Shown here piece by piece: positions 1-8,996 of a stretch of 36,502 bases of DNA; the stretch's first letter is position 1; the number at the start of each line of letters is the position of its first letter. The notes below the pieces were generated by a model. That model did no database searches. It was not told the DNA's origin and worked only from the letters and a program-made list of their open reading frames with translations. Made by a program: the position numbers and the translations under genes. Source of the DNA: HGM04593 sp045634305 (GTDB taxonomy: Bacteria; Bacteroidota; Bacteroidia; Bacteroidales; Bacteroidaceae); NCBI GenBank assembly GCA_045634305.1, contig JAZQZZ010000051.1:1-36502 (forward strand). Direction: 5' to 3'.

Positions 1-1643
1 TTGTTGTCGTTCCAGTTTTTCAGGAGTTCGTCCCATACGATAATGTCCTTACCCTTCTCCTTGAGGAAAATACCGAGTTCCTCAACGAGCCAGGATTGCA
101 GCTGATGTACGCCGTCAAGGCCAAGTTTCTTCACGAGGTCAAGACACTGCTGGTTTACAGCCCACTGCTCAGTGGGACATTCGTCACCACCCAGATGTAT
201 ATAGTCGTAGGGGAATACATCTGCCAAATGGCCAAGCACACACTTCAGGAAGTCGATAACACGTTCGTCGCCAATGTTCAGGACATCGTGAGAGATGCCG
301 CCATCAATGCGCACCTCGTACTTCTTGCTGGGGTCGCAACTGAACTCGGGATATGACGCTACGGCGGCTACCATGTGACCGGGGAGGTCCAACTCTGGGA
401 TAATCTCTATGTTGCGAGCCTTGGCATAGGCAACAATTTCGCCCAACTCCTCCAGGGTGTAGAACATGCCACGGCCATACTCGGTGTCGTCGTAGAAGTT
501 CTGTCCGTCAGCATTGCTGAACGAAGCCTTGCGGATGGCACCCACCTCGGTGAGTTTAGGATATTCGGGGATTTCAACACGCCAACCCTGGTCGTCGGTC
601 AAGTGCCAGTGGAAACGGTTCATCTTGTAGAGTGTCATGATGTCGAGCACCTTCTTTACCTCGTCCTTATTGAAGAAGTGGCGTGCGATATCAAGCATGT
701 AGCCACGATGACCAAGCAATGGCTGGTCGTTGATTTCAACAGCGGGAATTGTCCACTCAACATCGTTTTGGCGCTCACTTGCAAATAATTCGCGTGGGAG
801 CAACTGCATGAGTGTCTGCAAAGCGTAAAGGTGGCCACCAAACTCGGATGCCTTGATTGTAATCTGCTTGTCGCTTGTTGTCAAGGTGTAGCCTTCGGCG
901 GGCAGGGTAGTGTCAGTCCCGAACCAGATTTCTCCATCAGCAGCAACATCGCCAGCCTCTTTGACTGCAAGGTTTATTCCGGCAGATGTATTCAACTGCT
1001 CTGCAAAAGCCTCTACGTGCTCTTTCATCAGTTCTCCCTTGTAGGCAATGGCAGTAAACTTTGTAAAGTCGATAGTTTCCTCGCCAACAGTCATGTTCAA
1101 TGGCTGTGGAATTACAGAAATCTTGCCCATATTTTCAAACACTGCAGGTTCAACGAACTGCATGGGGTTGTTCTGGTCGTTCTTATCCCAAAGACCTACG
1201 CCACGGTTCTCGGCCGGGCCGCCCCAAAGATTCATCGAGATTGTGAGGTTGCCCTTTGGCTGAATCTCGTAACCTCCGCTGTAACTTGTATTGCCGGTTG
1301 CATTGATGAAGAATTTGCTCACACCGCTTGCTGTGGTATTGGCATGTACCATCTGGTTCTTTGCCGCAGAATTCACATAAAGGGTGTATCCCTTTTTATT
1401 AGTGAAAGTATAACCATTAGTCGCATCACCGGTAATTTTCCACAACTGTGCATCGTTACCTACTGCAACCGATGTGGTGATTTGTGCTCCGGAGTTTTCT
1501 GCCGTGAGAGCATTACCTCCGTTCATGAACTGGATGAGATACCATTTTGTGTTCTCATCGGTGCTTATGGTTGGGAAACCTTGTGCGAAGGCACTCGCCA
1601 ATCCCATAAACAATCCCATAAAGAATAGAATTGATTTTTTCAT
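1..1643 (-). CDS. Beta-N-acetylhexosaminidase, GH20, secreted (3' end cut by window)
   Basis: Predicted exported hexosaminidase that removes terminal GlcNAc/GalNAc from glycans. Reading down from 1643 it has a signal peptide (MKKSILFFMGLFMGLASAFA), then roughly residues 22-150 of ricin-like beta-trefoil character (NTKWYLIQF, AQLWKITG, GYTLYV), a GH20b-type domain, and the GH20 catalytic barrel. The barrel shows H345-W-H-LTDDQGWR and the catalytic pair D487-E488 in HLGGDECPT; these are the substrate-assisting Asp and acid/base Glu of the family. No lipobox Cys follows the signal peptide, so periplasmic or secreted location is more likely than a lipoprotein. The reading frame runs off the window start, so the end of the barrel and any C-terminal domain are not visible. 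It is divergent from the lipoprotein gene at 1901. Family call is secure; the exact substrate is not. Confidence 0.93.
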   Translation of the reverse strand, partial: MKKSILFFMGLFMGLASAFAQGFPTISTDENTKWYLIQFMNGGNALTAENSGAQITTSVAVGNDAQLWKITGDATNGYTFTNKKGYTLYVNSAAKNQMVHANTTASGVSKFFINATGNTSYSGGYEIQPKGNLTISMNLWGGPAENRGVGLWDKNDQNNPMQFVEPAVFENMGKISVIPQPLNMTVGEETIDFTKFTAIAYKGELMKEHVEAFAEQLNTSAGINLAVKEAGDVAADGEIWFGTDTTLPAEGYTLTTSDKQITIKASEFGGHLYALQTLMQLLPRELFASERQNDVEWTIPAVEINDQPLLGHRGYMLDIARHFFNKDEVKKVLDIMTLYKMNRFHWHLTDDQGWRVEIPEYPKLTEVGAIRKASFSNADGQNFYDDTEYGRGMFYTLEELGEIVAYAKARNIEIIPELDLPGHMVAAVASYPEFSCDPSKKYEVRIDGGISHDVLNIGDERVIDFLKCVLGHLADVFPYDYIHLGGDECPTEQWAVNQQCLDLVKKLGLDGVHQLQSWLVEELGIFLKEKGKDIIVWDELLKNWNDN

Positions 1644-1839
1644 AAATTTATAATTAGTTATAACATTCTCAATTATACAAAGATAGTTGAAATATTTAAA
1701 TTATATCTCTTTAACCTTATTAAATGTTATTTTAAATGGAGAGCGTTTTCTGATGCCATTTACAGCTTTTGTTCTTTTTTCTTTACTCTCGACGGCTTAA
1801 TGTAAAGATATTTTACCAATAATGAAAGAGGTTGTACTG

Positions 1840-1870
1840 TTGGTGAAATGCGTTTTTTTTAGTAATTTCG
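1840..1870 (+). promoter_or_regulatory. Candidate Bacteroidetes promoter for the DUF5715 gene
   Basis: TTG at 1840-1842 and TAATTTCG at 1863-1870 are 20 bp apart, close to the Bacteroidetes TTTG/TAnnTTTG arrangement. The -7 element with its flank (T-run, then TAATTTCGCA) recurs before aspS at 22595. The implied leader is about 25 nt. A small dyad GTAAA-GATAT-TTTAC lies upstream at 1802-1816. Confidence 0.5.
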
Positions 1871-1900
1871 CATTCCTGAAACAATAGTGGATAACATACA

Positions 1901-2593
1901 ATGAATAAGTTTGCTATATTATCGTTATTTTCGATTTTATTTTTGTTTAACTCTTGTGGTAGTGGCAACGAGGAGAGTGGTGAAGTGCCCGTTGTGAGCG
2001 AAAAAACTCAAATTCCTGAAAAGCCGAATAAAATCATTTACCTGAATGCCAATAAGATATTCCGTGATGACAATGATACCCATCTGTCGGCTGTCGGGGA
2101 GATTGGAATTGAGCCTCTGGCATCGCGTGAAGGTATAAAGAGTGCATCACGTGAGTTGAAATTGATAGGCGGTGCAATGCGTTTTGGCGAGCCATACGTG
2201 GTGGATCGTTTGGTTCATTCAACTCCATTCCTTGTTCCAGAGGCTGCAAAGCTGCTGCATGATATCGGTGCTGCGTTTCACGATTCGTTACGAAACAAGC
2301 ATTTGCCCCAGTATAGTGTAATTGTGACATCTGTTCTTAGAACCGATGCAGATATCAAAAGTCTCTCTAGGACAAATGTGAATGCATCAAAACGTTCGGT
2401 TCACTGTTATGGTACTACTTTTGACATCACATACACTCGTTTTGCCAAACATGATGATGAAGGCCGCAGTGCACGCGATGTTGATTTAAAGGCTGTATTG
2501 ACCGAGGTTTTATGCGATTTAAGAGCGCAGGGACGTTGCTACGTGAAGTATGAGGTAAAGCAGGCATGCTTTCATATAACTACACGAAAATAA
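1901..2593 (+). CDS. DUF5715 family lipoprotein, M15/VanY-like fold
   Basis: A 230-residue exported protein. The N-terminal helix ends in the lipobox-like LFNSC19, so it is probably an outer-membrane or periplasmic lipoprotein. The region from about 106 (HSTPFLVPEAAKLL) to the end matches the Bacteroidetes DUF5715 family as I know it, including TSVLRT at 143-148. It carries an M15/VanX-like zinc pattern: H168 and D175 in SVHCYGTTFD, and H225 in QACFHIT. In M15 peptidases a catalytic Glu lies three residues before the last His; here that residue is Ala223, so peptidase activity is uncertain. A role in binding or trimming peptidoglycan stem peptides is inference from the fold. It appears monocistronic, with a promoter at 1840-1870 and a hairpin terminator at 2651. 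Confidence 0.8.
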   Translation: MNKFAILSLFSILFLFNSCGSGNEESGEVPVVSEKTQIPEKPNKIIYLNANKIFRDDNDTHLSAVGEIGIEPLASREGIKSASRELKLIGGAMRFGEPYVVDRLVHSTPFLVPEAAKLLHDIGAAFHDSLRNKHLPQYSVIVTSVLRTDADIKSLSRTNVNASKRSVHCYGTTFDITYTRFAKHDDEGRSARDVDLKAVLTEVLCDLRAQGRCYVKYEVKQACFHITTRK

Positions 2594-2650
2594 GTTTCTT
2601 CGGCTTAGCGAATGGTGTAAATATGCATATTGTAAAAATCTATTCGTAGG

Positions 2651-2690
2651 TAAATCGGGGCCTTTCAATTAATGGAAAGACCCCGATTTA
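2651..2690. terminator. Bidirectional terminator between convergent genes
   Basis: TAAATCGGGG (2651-2660) pairs perfectly with CCCCGATTTA (2681-2690). An inner CTTTC/GAAAG pair sits around a short AT loop. It separates the convergent lipoprotein and decarboxylase genes and can serve both strands. Confidence 0.8.
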
Positions 2691-2712
2691 CTATATTATA
2701 AGATGCTTTGTA

Positions 2713-4488
2713 TTAATTGAATAGCTCGTCTCGTTGAAGATATGCTATAATTTCACCTCTTTCGACATGGTCACCTTGTTTTGCGCACACCTCCACTACG
2801 CGTCCGCCAAGTCCGGTAGCAACCGGATGAAGCTCGCCCCAAGGTGTGATTATTGTACAGAACAACTCATCGGCTGCATAGTGACGTCCTATTGCAGGCG
2901 CGTGCGATACGCCCTCAACAACAACTTCCCAAAGAATCTGTCCCTTCTCGACTGCGATAATAGGATCGGCCTTTGCATGCTTTATAGCCTTAATCTCTTC
3001 AATACTCACGCCTTTGCTTGCCATTTCGCTATCCTTTGCTTTTTCAATGTCGGCAAGGAAGCGTTCTTTGGCAACGCCACTCTTGTAGTCGCGGTATTGG
3101 CGGTCGTGCATTGCAAATTCACAAAGTTCCTCTTCATCTTCACCTGCATCCCAACCAAGTTCCAGCATCTCCTTGCGGTAGTTATCCAATGCATCCGGGT
3201 AGAAACTCTGCGGGTCTGCAGTGGTGAATTCATAACCCTTTTCCTTGGCCAGTTCAATGATTTCAGGTGCCAGTTCTCCGGGCAAACGGCCGCTCTTTCC
3301 AAGAATCATGCCCCACATGCTCTCATCCATTCGGCTGAACCGTGGTTCGTCCTGAGCGCGTGAAAGCAGGTTCATGAGTGCTATGTTTTTTACATATTGG
3401 CTGAATGGCGTGACGAGTGGGGGGTATCCTACGCGGGGCCATACGTATGCAACCTCATTGAAGAGCTCAACCATAAGTTCATCGAGTGTGTATGTTGGCT
3501 TTCCTTTGCTCTGCAGGATTCCGTTTATACCTTTATGTACTCCGGCGAGGTCGGCCATCATTGAACCCATCATGCCGCCGGGGAGTCCGCTGGTAAGCAA
3601 TAAAGAACTCATGAGCTTGTTGTTCTTATCCATGAACACACCCATCCAATCGTCAATGAACTCTTGGGTAAGGCTGCGCATCTTCATGTATGCATTCATG
3701 TTGATTTCAGGAACTTTAAACCCTGCATCTTTAAGCATTGCTTGAACGCTGATGATATCCGGATGCACCTTGCCCCATGAGAGTGGCTCGACAGCTGTAT
3801 CTATGATGTCGCATCCGTTTTTGCAAACCTCAAGTATTGACGCCATTGAAAGTCCCGGTCCACTATGCCCGTGATACTGTATGATAATCTCCGGGTGTTT
3901 GTCTTTTATGCTTTTTGTCAGGCGGCCCAGGAATGCAGGGCGGCCAATGCCGGCCATGTCCTTGAGGCAAATTTCTGTAGCGCCTGCTGCAATGAGTTCA
4001 TCGGCCAGGTTGCTGTAGTACTCAACAGTGTGTACCGGTGACGATGTGATACATAATGTCGCTTGCGGTATCATGCCTGCCTCGAGTGCATATTTGATTG
4101 ACGGAATGATGTTTCTTGAATCGTTCAATCCGCAGAATATGCGTGTTATATCTACGCCTTGTGCCTTTTTTACCTTGTACATAAGACGTCTGACGTCGGC
4201 CGGTACCGGGAACATGCGCAACGCATTCAGTGCTCTGTCAAGCATGTGGGTCTGGATTCCTGCTTCGTTGAAATATTTTGTAAAGCGTCTGACGGCCTTG
4301 TTGGGGTTTTCTCCTGCCATCAGGTTTACTTGTTCAAATGCACCACCATTGGTTTCAATGCGTGAGAAACATCCCATTTCAATTATAGCCGGTGCTACTT
4401 TTTCAAGTTGCTCTGCCAGAGGCTGGAATTTACCAGATGATTGGAACATGTCGCGGTAAACCAAACTGAATTTAATCTCCTTTTCCAT
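2713..4488 (-). CDS. Oxaloacetate decarboxylase alpha / pyruvate carboxylase subunit B-like protein, Bacteroidetes type
   Basis: A 591-residue carboxyltransferase of the OadA/PycB class, which moves CO2 between biotin and pyruvate/oxaloacetate. The barrel domain has the divergent first motif Y11-RDMFQSS, ETNGGAFEQVN at 45-55, SPVHTVEYY at 150-158, the carbamylated-Lys motif K176-DMAG, and metal ligands H206 and H208 in YHGHSGPG. A long helical region follows, then a biotinyl/lipoyl-like C-terminal domain (about 520-591). That domain has no EAMKM motif: the aligned stretch reads TPWGE (548-552), with Gly at the biotin-lysine position. It must therefore rely on a separate biotin carrier or have another role. 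No beta/gamma pump subunits or carrier gene lie next to it. It is monocistronic, with a candidate -7 box at 4566-4573. Confidence 0.85.
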   Translation of the reverse strand: MEKEIKFSLVYRDMFQSSGKFQPLAEQLEKVAPAIIEMGCFSRIETNGGAFEQVNLMAGENPNKAVRRFTKYFNEAGIQTHMLDRALNALRMFPVPADVRRLMYKVKKAQGVDITRIFCGLNDSRNIIPSIKYALEAGMIPQATLCITSSPVHTVEYYSNLADELIAAGATEICLKDMAGIGRPAFLGRLTKSIKDKHPEIIIQYHGHSGPGLSMASILEVCKNGCDIIDTAVEPLSWGKVHPDIISVQAMLKDAGFKVPEINMNAYMKMRSLTQEFIDDWMGVFMDKNNKLMSSLLLTSGLPGGMMGSMMADLAGVHKGINGILQSKGKPTYTLDELMVELFNEVAYVWPRVGYPPLVTPFSQYVKNIALMNLLSRAQDEPRFSRMDESMWGMILGKSGRLPGELAPEIIELAKEKGYEFTTADPQSFYPDALDNYRKEMLELGWDAGEDEEELCEFAMHDRQYRDYKSGVAKERFLADIEKAKDSEMASKGVSIEEIKAIKHAKADPIIAVEKGQILWEVVVEGVSHAPAIGRHYAADELFCTIITPWGELHPVATGLGGRVVEVCAKQGDHVERGEIIAYLQRDELFN

Positions 4489-5173
4489 AGTTGTGAATAT
4501 TTGTGGAGTAGTGTAAACTACTTGGTTTATAAAATAAGGTGTTTATATGATTGATATCTTAAATGCAAAGTTAGTCGCTTTGTTTATAAAACCTATTTTT
4601 AACTGAATAATTTTTCAACAATTTTGAGTTTCGAATTTTTATTTGTGTTTGTTTATTTTAGAATAGAATTAACTAAAGTTGTTTATTTTGTTGTTTATTA
4701 AATGATTATAGTTCTAGATTTATTTTGCGGGAATCTCGTTGTGGCTAGTGTCGGTTTCTGACTCTTTTTCTGCTTTGTCTATGCTGTGTGGGCGACGCCC
4801 TGATGTTGTTATTTTAAATGTAGGCTGTTTTTAATCTCTTATTGTGTGTGTTTTTGAACGAAAGGTGATATTTGTTTTAATGGCTTTTCTTGGTGAAAAC
4901 ATGCTTATGTAAATGTGATATTTGGCGAAATTTGAAGATTTAGCCGTAGAATGGAACATTTAATAACTGTAAAAATGCCAATAAATAGCAAATTTTACCA
5001 AAAATAAAAGAAATTTACCAAAACAACCAGTTCTGTATCGTAAGTTATGAAAAGAATTGGAATGATTTGCGACCTTTGCATTGTTGAATGCCTGATATCA
5101 ATGTCTGCAGTTTGGTGATGCAGTGTATTTTCGGCGTGAATGATTTGATTTTTTTCACTACTAAAACAGTTTT
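4489..5173. other. AT-rich intergenic region with short repeats, no gene seen
   Basis: This is a divergent intergenic region of 685 bp. It holds TTGTTTATT three times (4649, 4679, 4691) and TTTACCAAAA twice exactly 20 bp apart (4994-5003 and 5014-5023). A possible -7 element GACCTTTG sits at 5071-5078, before the first synthetase gene. No open frame with protein-like composition and no tRNA is visible. The repeats may be operator sites. Confidence 0.4.
4566..4573 (-). promoter_or_regulatory. Candidate -7 element for the decarboxylase gene
   Basis: On the minus strand the sequence is TAACTTTG followed by CA, an exact TAnnTTTG match about 78 bp upstream of the start. No convincing -33 TTTG lies at the expected distance, so only the -7 box is supported. 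Confidence 0.4.
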
Positions 5174-6853
5174 ATGAGACATTATTTGTCATACGTTGAA
5201 GATGTTGTCAAGAAGGGATGGGACAAACCTTCCATTACCAATTACGGTGGCAATACTTTAAAGAATTGCGATATAGCAAGAAATATAGAACGATTACATC
5301 TGCTTTTCAGCCGTTGTGGCGTGAAGGAGGGCGAGAATGTGGCCATCTGTGCAAAGAATTCTGCCGAATGGTGTGTAGCATTTCTCGCAATCACAACCTA
5401 TAAGGCTGTGGCCGTACCTCTTTTGGCCGATTTTCTTCCCGAAAATATAGCCAATCTAGTTAAGATTTCAGATAGTAGAATGCTGTTTGTAGACAGGAGC
5501 GTGTTGCAGGGGTTGCAATGTGCAGGTGTTTCCGCTGTTTTTGGTGATTATGAGAATCTGCTTGGAGTTTTTGATATTGTAACATACGAAGGAATAGAGT
5601 GTTGCAATAATTCCGTTAATGTAAATATAAAGGATGTGGACAAGGCTTTTCAGTTGAAATATCCTAATGGAATGAGTGCAGATGATGTAAATTTTGCCGT
5701 AGGTTCATTGGATGATTTGGCTGTTATAAGCTATACCTCTGGTACAAGCAGTTCTCCGAAGGGTGTGATGCTTGCTGCCAAATCACTTTCGGGCAATGTA
5801 GAATTGGCCCGTAAGCTTGTTCCCGTTGCAGTTCAGTCGCCGGGCAATACATTGTCAATTCTGCCGTTGGCACACATCTTTGGTCTGGCATTTGATTTTC
5901 TTCTTCTTTTCGGTTGTGGTTGTCATATTCATATCTTTGCCGAGAAGCCCGTTCCTGTCCGACTGCTTAAAGCATTGTCCGAAGTAAAGCCGTTTATCTT
6001 CTTGACAGTACCAATGTTAATAGAAAAGATTTTCAGGGCAAAGGTTATTCCTACATTGAAGAAACCTGCCATGAAATTCCTTACTGCTATACCGGGTGTG
6101 CGCCGTCTTGTTTTTAATAAGGTCCGTGCCAAGATCATTGATACCTTTGGTGGCAACCTGAACCAGGCAGGCTTCTTTATTGGCGGTGCTGCAATAAGCA
6201 AGGATGTTGACGAAGTGATGAAGAAGATTAGGATTCCTTATGCTGTAGGCTATGGTATGACAGAATGCGGTCCGCTCATCAGCTATGTAGCTTCGTCGCA
6301 TCCCACAATCCACGAGGAGGGTGGTATTGCCGGTCCTACAATAGAAGTGCGTATTGATTCGGAGAAAGAGAAAAAGGTGCCGGGAGAGATTCAGGTGCGT
6401 GGCGATGTTGTCACTTCGGGCTATTACAAGAATCCCGATGCTACAAAGGCTTCCTTTACTAATGACGGCTGGCTCAAGACCGGCGATATGGGCATACAGC
6501 CGCGCCCGGGTATTATATATATAAAAGGACGTTGCAAAAACATGATTCTCACCGGCAGTGGGCAGAATATCTATCCTGAGGAGATAGAGGAACTTATACT
6601 GCAACTTCCTTATATCACAGAAACTCTTGTTGTAGGCCGCAACCATGCACTTGTCGCGCTCATTGTTGCCGATTATGATGCAATGAAGGTTGCCGGCATT
6701 GCCGAGGGTAAGGTTCAGGAAGTTATTGAGGCAAGCGTGTTCGCGTTGAATGCAAAATTGCCGTCATATAGCCAGATAGCTCGTTGCGAACTGCGCCATG
6801 AACCATTTGAAAAGACTCCAAAGTTGAGTATTAAACGATTTATGTACAATTGA
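5174..6853 (+). CDS. AMP-dependent acyl-CoA synthetase, paralogue 1 of 3
   Basis: A 559-residue ANL-superfamily adenylating enzyme, probably activating a carboxylic or fatty acid to its CoA thioester via an acyl-AMP. Visible core motifs are the P-loop S-YTSGTSSSPKGV (about 186-198), GYGMTECGP (359-367), GWLKTGDMG (about 432-440), GRCKNMILTGSGQNIYPEEIE (about 452-472) and the C-terminal tail TPKLSIKRFMY. Its P-loop has the usual length and the usual Pro before Lys, unlike the next two paralogues. It is the most diverged of the three, especially at residues 100-180. No signal peptide or membrane segment is visible. It has its own long leader and a terminator at 6972, so it is probably transcribed alone. 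The substrate cannot be read from the sequence, and no carrier protein, thioesterase or oxidation gene lies next to it. Confidence 0.88.
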   Translation: MRHYLSYVEDVVKKGWDKPSITNYGGNTLKNCDIARNIERLHLLFSRCGVKEGENVAICAKNSAEWCVAFLAITTYKAVAVPLLADFLPENIANLVKISDSRMLFVDRSVLQGLQCAGVSAVFGDYENLLGVFDIVTYEGIECCNNSVNVNIKDVDKAFQLKYPNGMSADDVNFAVGSLDDLAVISYTSGTSSSPKGVMLAAKSLSGNVELARKLVPVAVQSPGNTLSILPLAHIFGLAFDFLLLFGCGCHIHIFAEKPVPVRLLKALSEVKPFIFLTVPMLIEKIFRAKVIPTLKKPAMKFLTAIPGVRRLVFNKVRAKIIDTFGGNLNQAGFFIGGAAISKDVDEVMKKIRIPYAVGYGMTECGPLISYVASSHPTIHEEGGIAGPTIEVRIDSEKEKKVPGEIQVRGDVVTSGYYKNPDATKASFTNDGWLKTGDMGIQPRPGIIYIKGRCKNMILTGSGQNIYPEEIEELILQLPYITETLVVGRNHALVALIVADYDAMKVAGIAEGKVQEVIEASVFALNAKLPSYSQIARCELRHEPFEKTPKLSIKRFMYN

Positions 6854-6971
6854 AACTTCTCTTTTGAGTGGTGTTGCTTGCATTTGGGAATGTGTTCAAT
6901 AACCTTAAGCGGGCAGCATATTGGAATTTGAATCTTTAATTTTATATTATTGATAGTGATTGATTTGATTG

Positions 6972-7010
6972 TCCCTGGGTGTAATGCCCGCATTCACCCA
7001 GGGATGTTTT
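6972..7010 (+). terminator. Rho-independent terminator after synthetase 1
   Basis: TCCCTGGGTG (6972-6981) pairs with CACCCAGGGA (6995-7004) around a 13-nt loop, followed by TGTTTT. It separates the first synthetase gene from the second. Confidence 0.85.
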
Positions 7011-7095
7011 AAACACAAATAATGTAAAAAAATGTTAAAATCAAATTCTCTTTGTACTTGTGAACGATAAAAAGATGTTTGTATAAAGTTAATCA

Positions 7096-7162
7096 TTGGT
7101 AAAAATTTAGTTAAATAGAAGTATTTTATAGATATTTGCGCGATTAATTATTGATATTTGCA
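7096..7162 (+). promoter_or_regulatory. Leader elements of synthetase 2
   Basis: GATATTTG, close to the Bacteroidetes -7 box, occurs twice (7131-7138 and 7153-7160). The second is part of TTGATATTTGCA, which recurs exactly before synthetase 3 at 9051. TTGGTAAAA at 7096-7104 is the reverse complement of a motif upstream of synthetase 1 (4993-5001). A -33 element is not clear. Confidence 0.35.
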
Positions 7163-7211
7163 TGCATTGTAGTGTATGCATATTAAATAGGATTTTAATA
7201 AAAGATATATT

Positions 7212-8891
7212 ATGAAACACTTTGTTAGTCTTTTGAATGATTCGGTAAAGAACAATTGGGATTTACCGGCTGTGACAAATTTTGGTGCAAATACCTACAC
7301 TTATGGCCAGATGGCTGAGCTGATGGCAAAATATCATATACTCTTCAGTGAGGCCGGCATCAAGAAAGGCGACAAAGTCGCTCTTTATGCACGTAACTCG
7401 GCCGAGTGGGTAATTGCCTATTTTGCAACCTTGACCTATGAGGCTGTGTCTGTGCCTTTCCTTCCTGATTTTATTCCTGCTGCAGTTGCCGAGTTGGGTG
7501 CATTCTCGGAGTGTAAGTTGCTTATTGCCGATGATGTTGCAATCAACAGTCTTAATGCAGATGCCAAATACATCAAACAGCTTGAGTCTACAAAAGGCTT
7601 TGCGGGTATTATCAATGTAAAGGATATCAGCGTCAGCCTGGCAACAGACAAGGCTTTGGCTGCTGCACACGATGCTATTGATGAGCATTTTGCAAAACTC
7701 TATCCAAATGGCTTGAGTGCAGATTTGGTGAACTATTACCCCGAGGAGCGTGACATGGAGGCTGTTGTTGAAATCAGTTTCACATCGGGTACCACAAGTG
7801 CTACATCAAAGGGAGTTGTCCTTCCGGCACGTTCATTGTCGGTAAACCTTGATTTTGCGCGTCGCGAGATTCCTGCCACACGTGGCGGTCACATTTTTGC
7901 CATCCTTCCTATGGCCCACATGTTCGGCCAGACATTCGATGTGCTCTTCCCATTGGCCGGTGGATGTCATGTATATGTCATGCCTGGCAAACCTACTCCG
8001 GCACGTCTGTTGGGCGGTTTGGGTGCTGTAAAGCCATTCATGTTCCTTACAGTGCCTTTGGTTGTCGAGAAGATATTCAAGTCAAAAGTGTTCCCTGCAA
8101 CACGCAGTTTCCCGGCCAATGTATTACTTAAGATACCCGGTCTTGACAGGATTGTACTTAACAAAATCAAGAAGTCGCTTCTTACAGCATTCGGTAATGG
8201 CTTTACAACCGGTCTTATCCTTGGTGGTGCAGCACTTAACCGCGAGGTGGAGGATTTGCTCAAGCGTATGAAGTTCCCATATGTTGTGGGTTATGGTATG
8301 ACTGAGTGTGGTCCGCTTATCTCTTATCGCGACAAGAGTGAGTTTGTAAAATATTCATGCGGTGCAAAAGCCGATCCAATAGAGTTGCGTATCGATTCTG
8401 CCAATCCTCGCCGTATCCTTGGTGAGATTCAGGTAAAGGGTGACGCTGTTATGCTTGGCTACTATAAGAATGAAGAGGCAACAGCTGCGGCGTTTACAAG
8501 TGACGGTTGGTTGAAGACTGGTGACATGGGTATTGTGGACAATAAGGGCAACGTCTTCATCAAGGGTCGTTGCAAGAATATGATTCTTACCGGCAGTGGC
8601 CAGAATATCTACCCCGAGGAGATTGAGGATAAGATCAATAACCTCCCTTACGTTGTAGAGTCATTGGTTGTCGGTCGCAAGAATGCTATTGTGGCACTTG
8701 TTGTAGCTGATTACGAGGCTGGTAAGAAGGATGGTCTTGACGAAAAGGCTCTTGAGAAACTGGTAGACGAGAATGTTCTTGCCTTGAATTCTGAACTTGC
8801 AGCGTACAGCAAGATCGGTTATACCGAGATTCGCAGCGAAGGTTTTGAAAAGACTCCAAAGCAGAGTATCAAGCGTTATATGTATTCTTGA
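7212..8891 (+). CDS. AMP-dependent acyl-CoA synthetase, paralogue 2 of 3
   Basis: A 559-residue adenylating acyl-CoA synthetase, closest to the downstream paralogue. The P-loop (about 189-202) reads SFTSGTTSATSKGVV. It is one residue longer than in paralogue 1 and has Ser in place of the Pro before the conserved Lys. Other motifs are intact: GYGMTECGP, GWLKTGDMG, GRCKNMILTGSGQNIYPEEIE, and the C-terminal TPKQSIKRYMY with Lys554. The last quarter (nt 8661-8834) is almost identical in DNA to paralogue 3, unlike flanking regions, which points to gene conversion. The gene has its own leader and a strong terminator at 8918, so the three copies are separate transcription units. Cytoplasmic or membrane-peripheral location is inferred from lack of signals. 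Confidence 0.88.
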   Translation: MKHFVSLLNDSVKNNWDLPAVTNFGANTYTYGQMAELMAKYHILFSEAGIKKGDKVALYARNSAEWVIAYFATLTYEAVSVPFLPDFIPAAVAELGAFSECKLLIADDVAINSLNADAKYIKQLESTKGFAGIINVKDISVSLATDKALAAAHDAIDEHFAKLYPNGLSADLVNYYPEERDMEAVVEISFTSGTTSATSKGVVLPARSLSVNLDFARREIPATRGGHIFAILPMAHMFGQTFDVLFPLAGGCHVYVMPGKPTPARLLGGLGAVKPFMFLTVPLVVEKIFKSKVFPATRSFPANVLLKIPGLDRIVLNKIKKSLLTAFGNGFTTGLILGGAALNREVEDLLKRMKFPYVVGYGMTECGPLISYRDKSEFVKYSCGAKADPIELRIDSANPRRILGEIQVKGDAVMLGYYKNEEATAAAFTSDGWLKTGDMGIVDNKGNVFIKGRCKNMILTGSGQNIYPEEIEDKINNLPYVVESLVVGRKNAIVALVVADYEAGKKDGLDEKALEKLVDENVLALNSELAAYSKIGYTEIRSEGFEKTPKQSIKRYMYS

Positions 8892-8917
8892 TAGAAACTT
8901 AGGGTTTATTTATGCAG

Positions 8918-8947
8918 GTGCCCGCTCGTGTTGAGCGGGCACTTTTT
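8918..8947 (+). terminator. Rho-independent terminator after synthetase 2
   Basis: GTGCCCGCTC (8918-8927) pairs perfectly with GAGCGGGCAC (8933-8942) around GTGTT, followed by five T. Confidence 0.92.
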
Positions 8948-8996
8948 GTTTAATGGGTTCGAAATATCGGCAAAATTCTCCTTTTTTGATACATTA

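Noticed and set aside
831..1628. A 265-residue open frame on the plus strand
   Set aside because: It is antisense to the GH20 gene, whose translation shows clear family motifs; the plus frame is Cys/His-rich with no recognisable domain.
4489..5173. Hidden tRNA or small gene in the long AT-rich gap
   Set aside because: No cloverleaf-like pattern, GTTCRA T-loop or plausible start-stop frame was seen.
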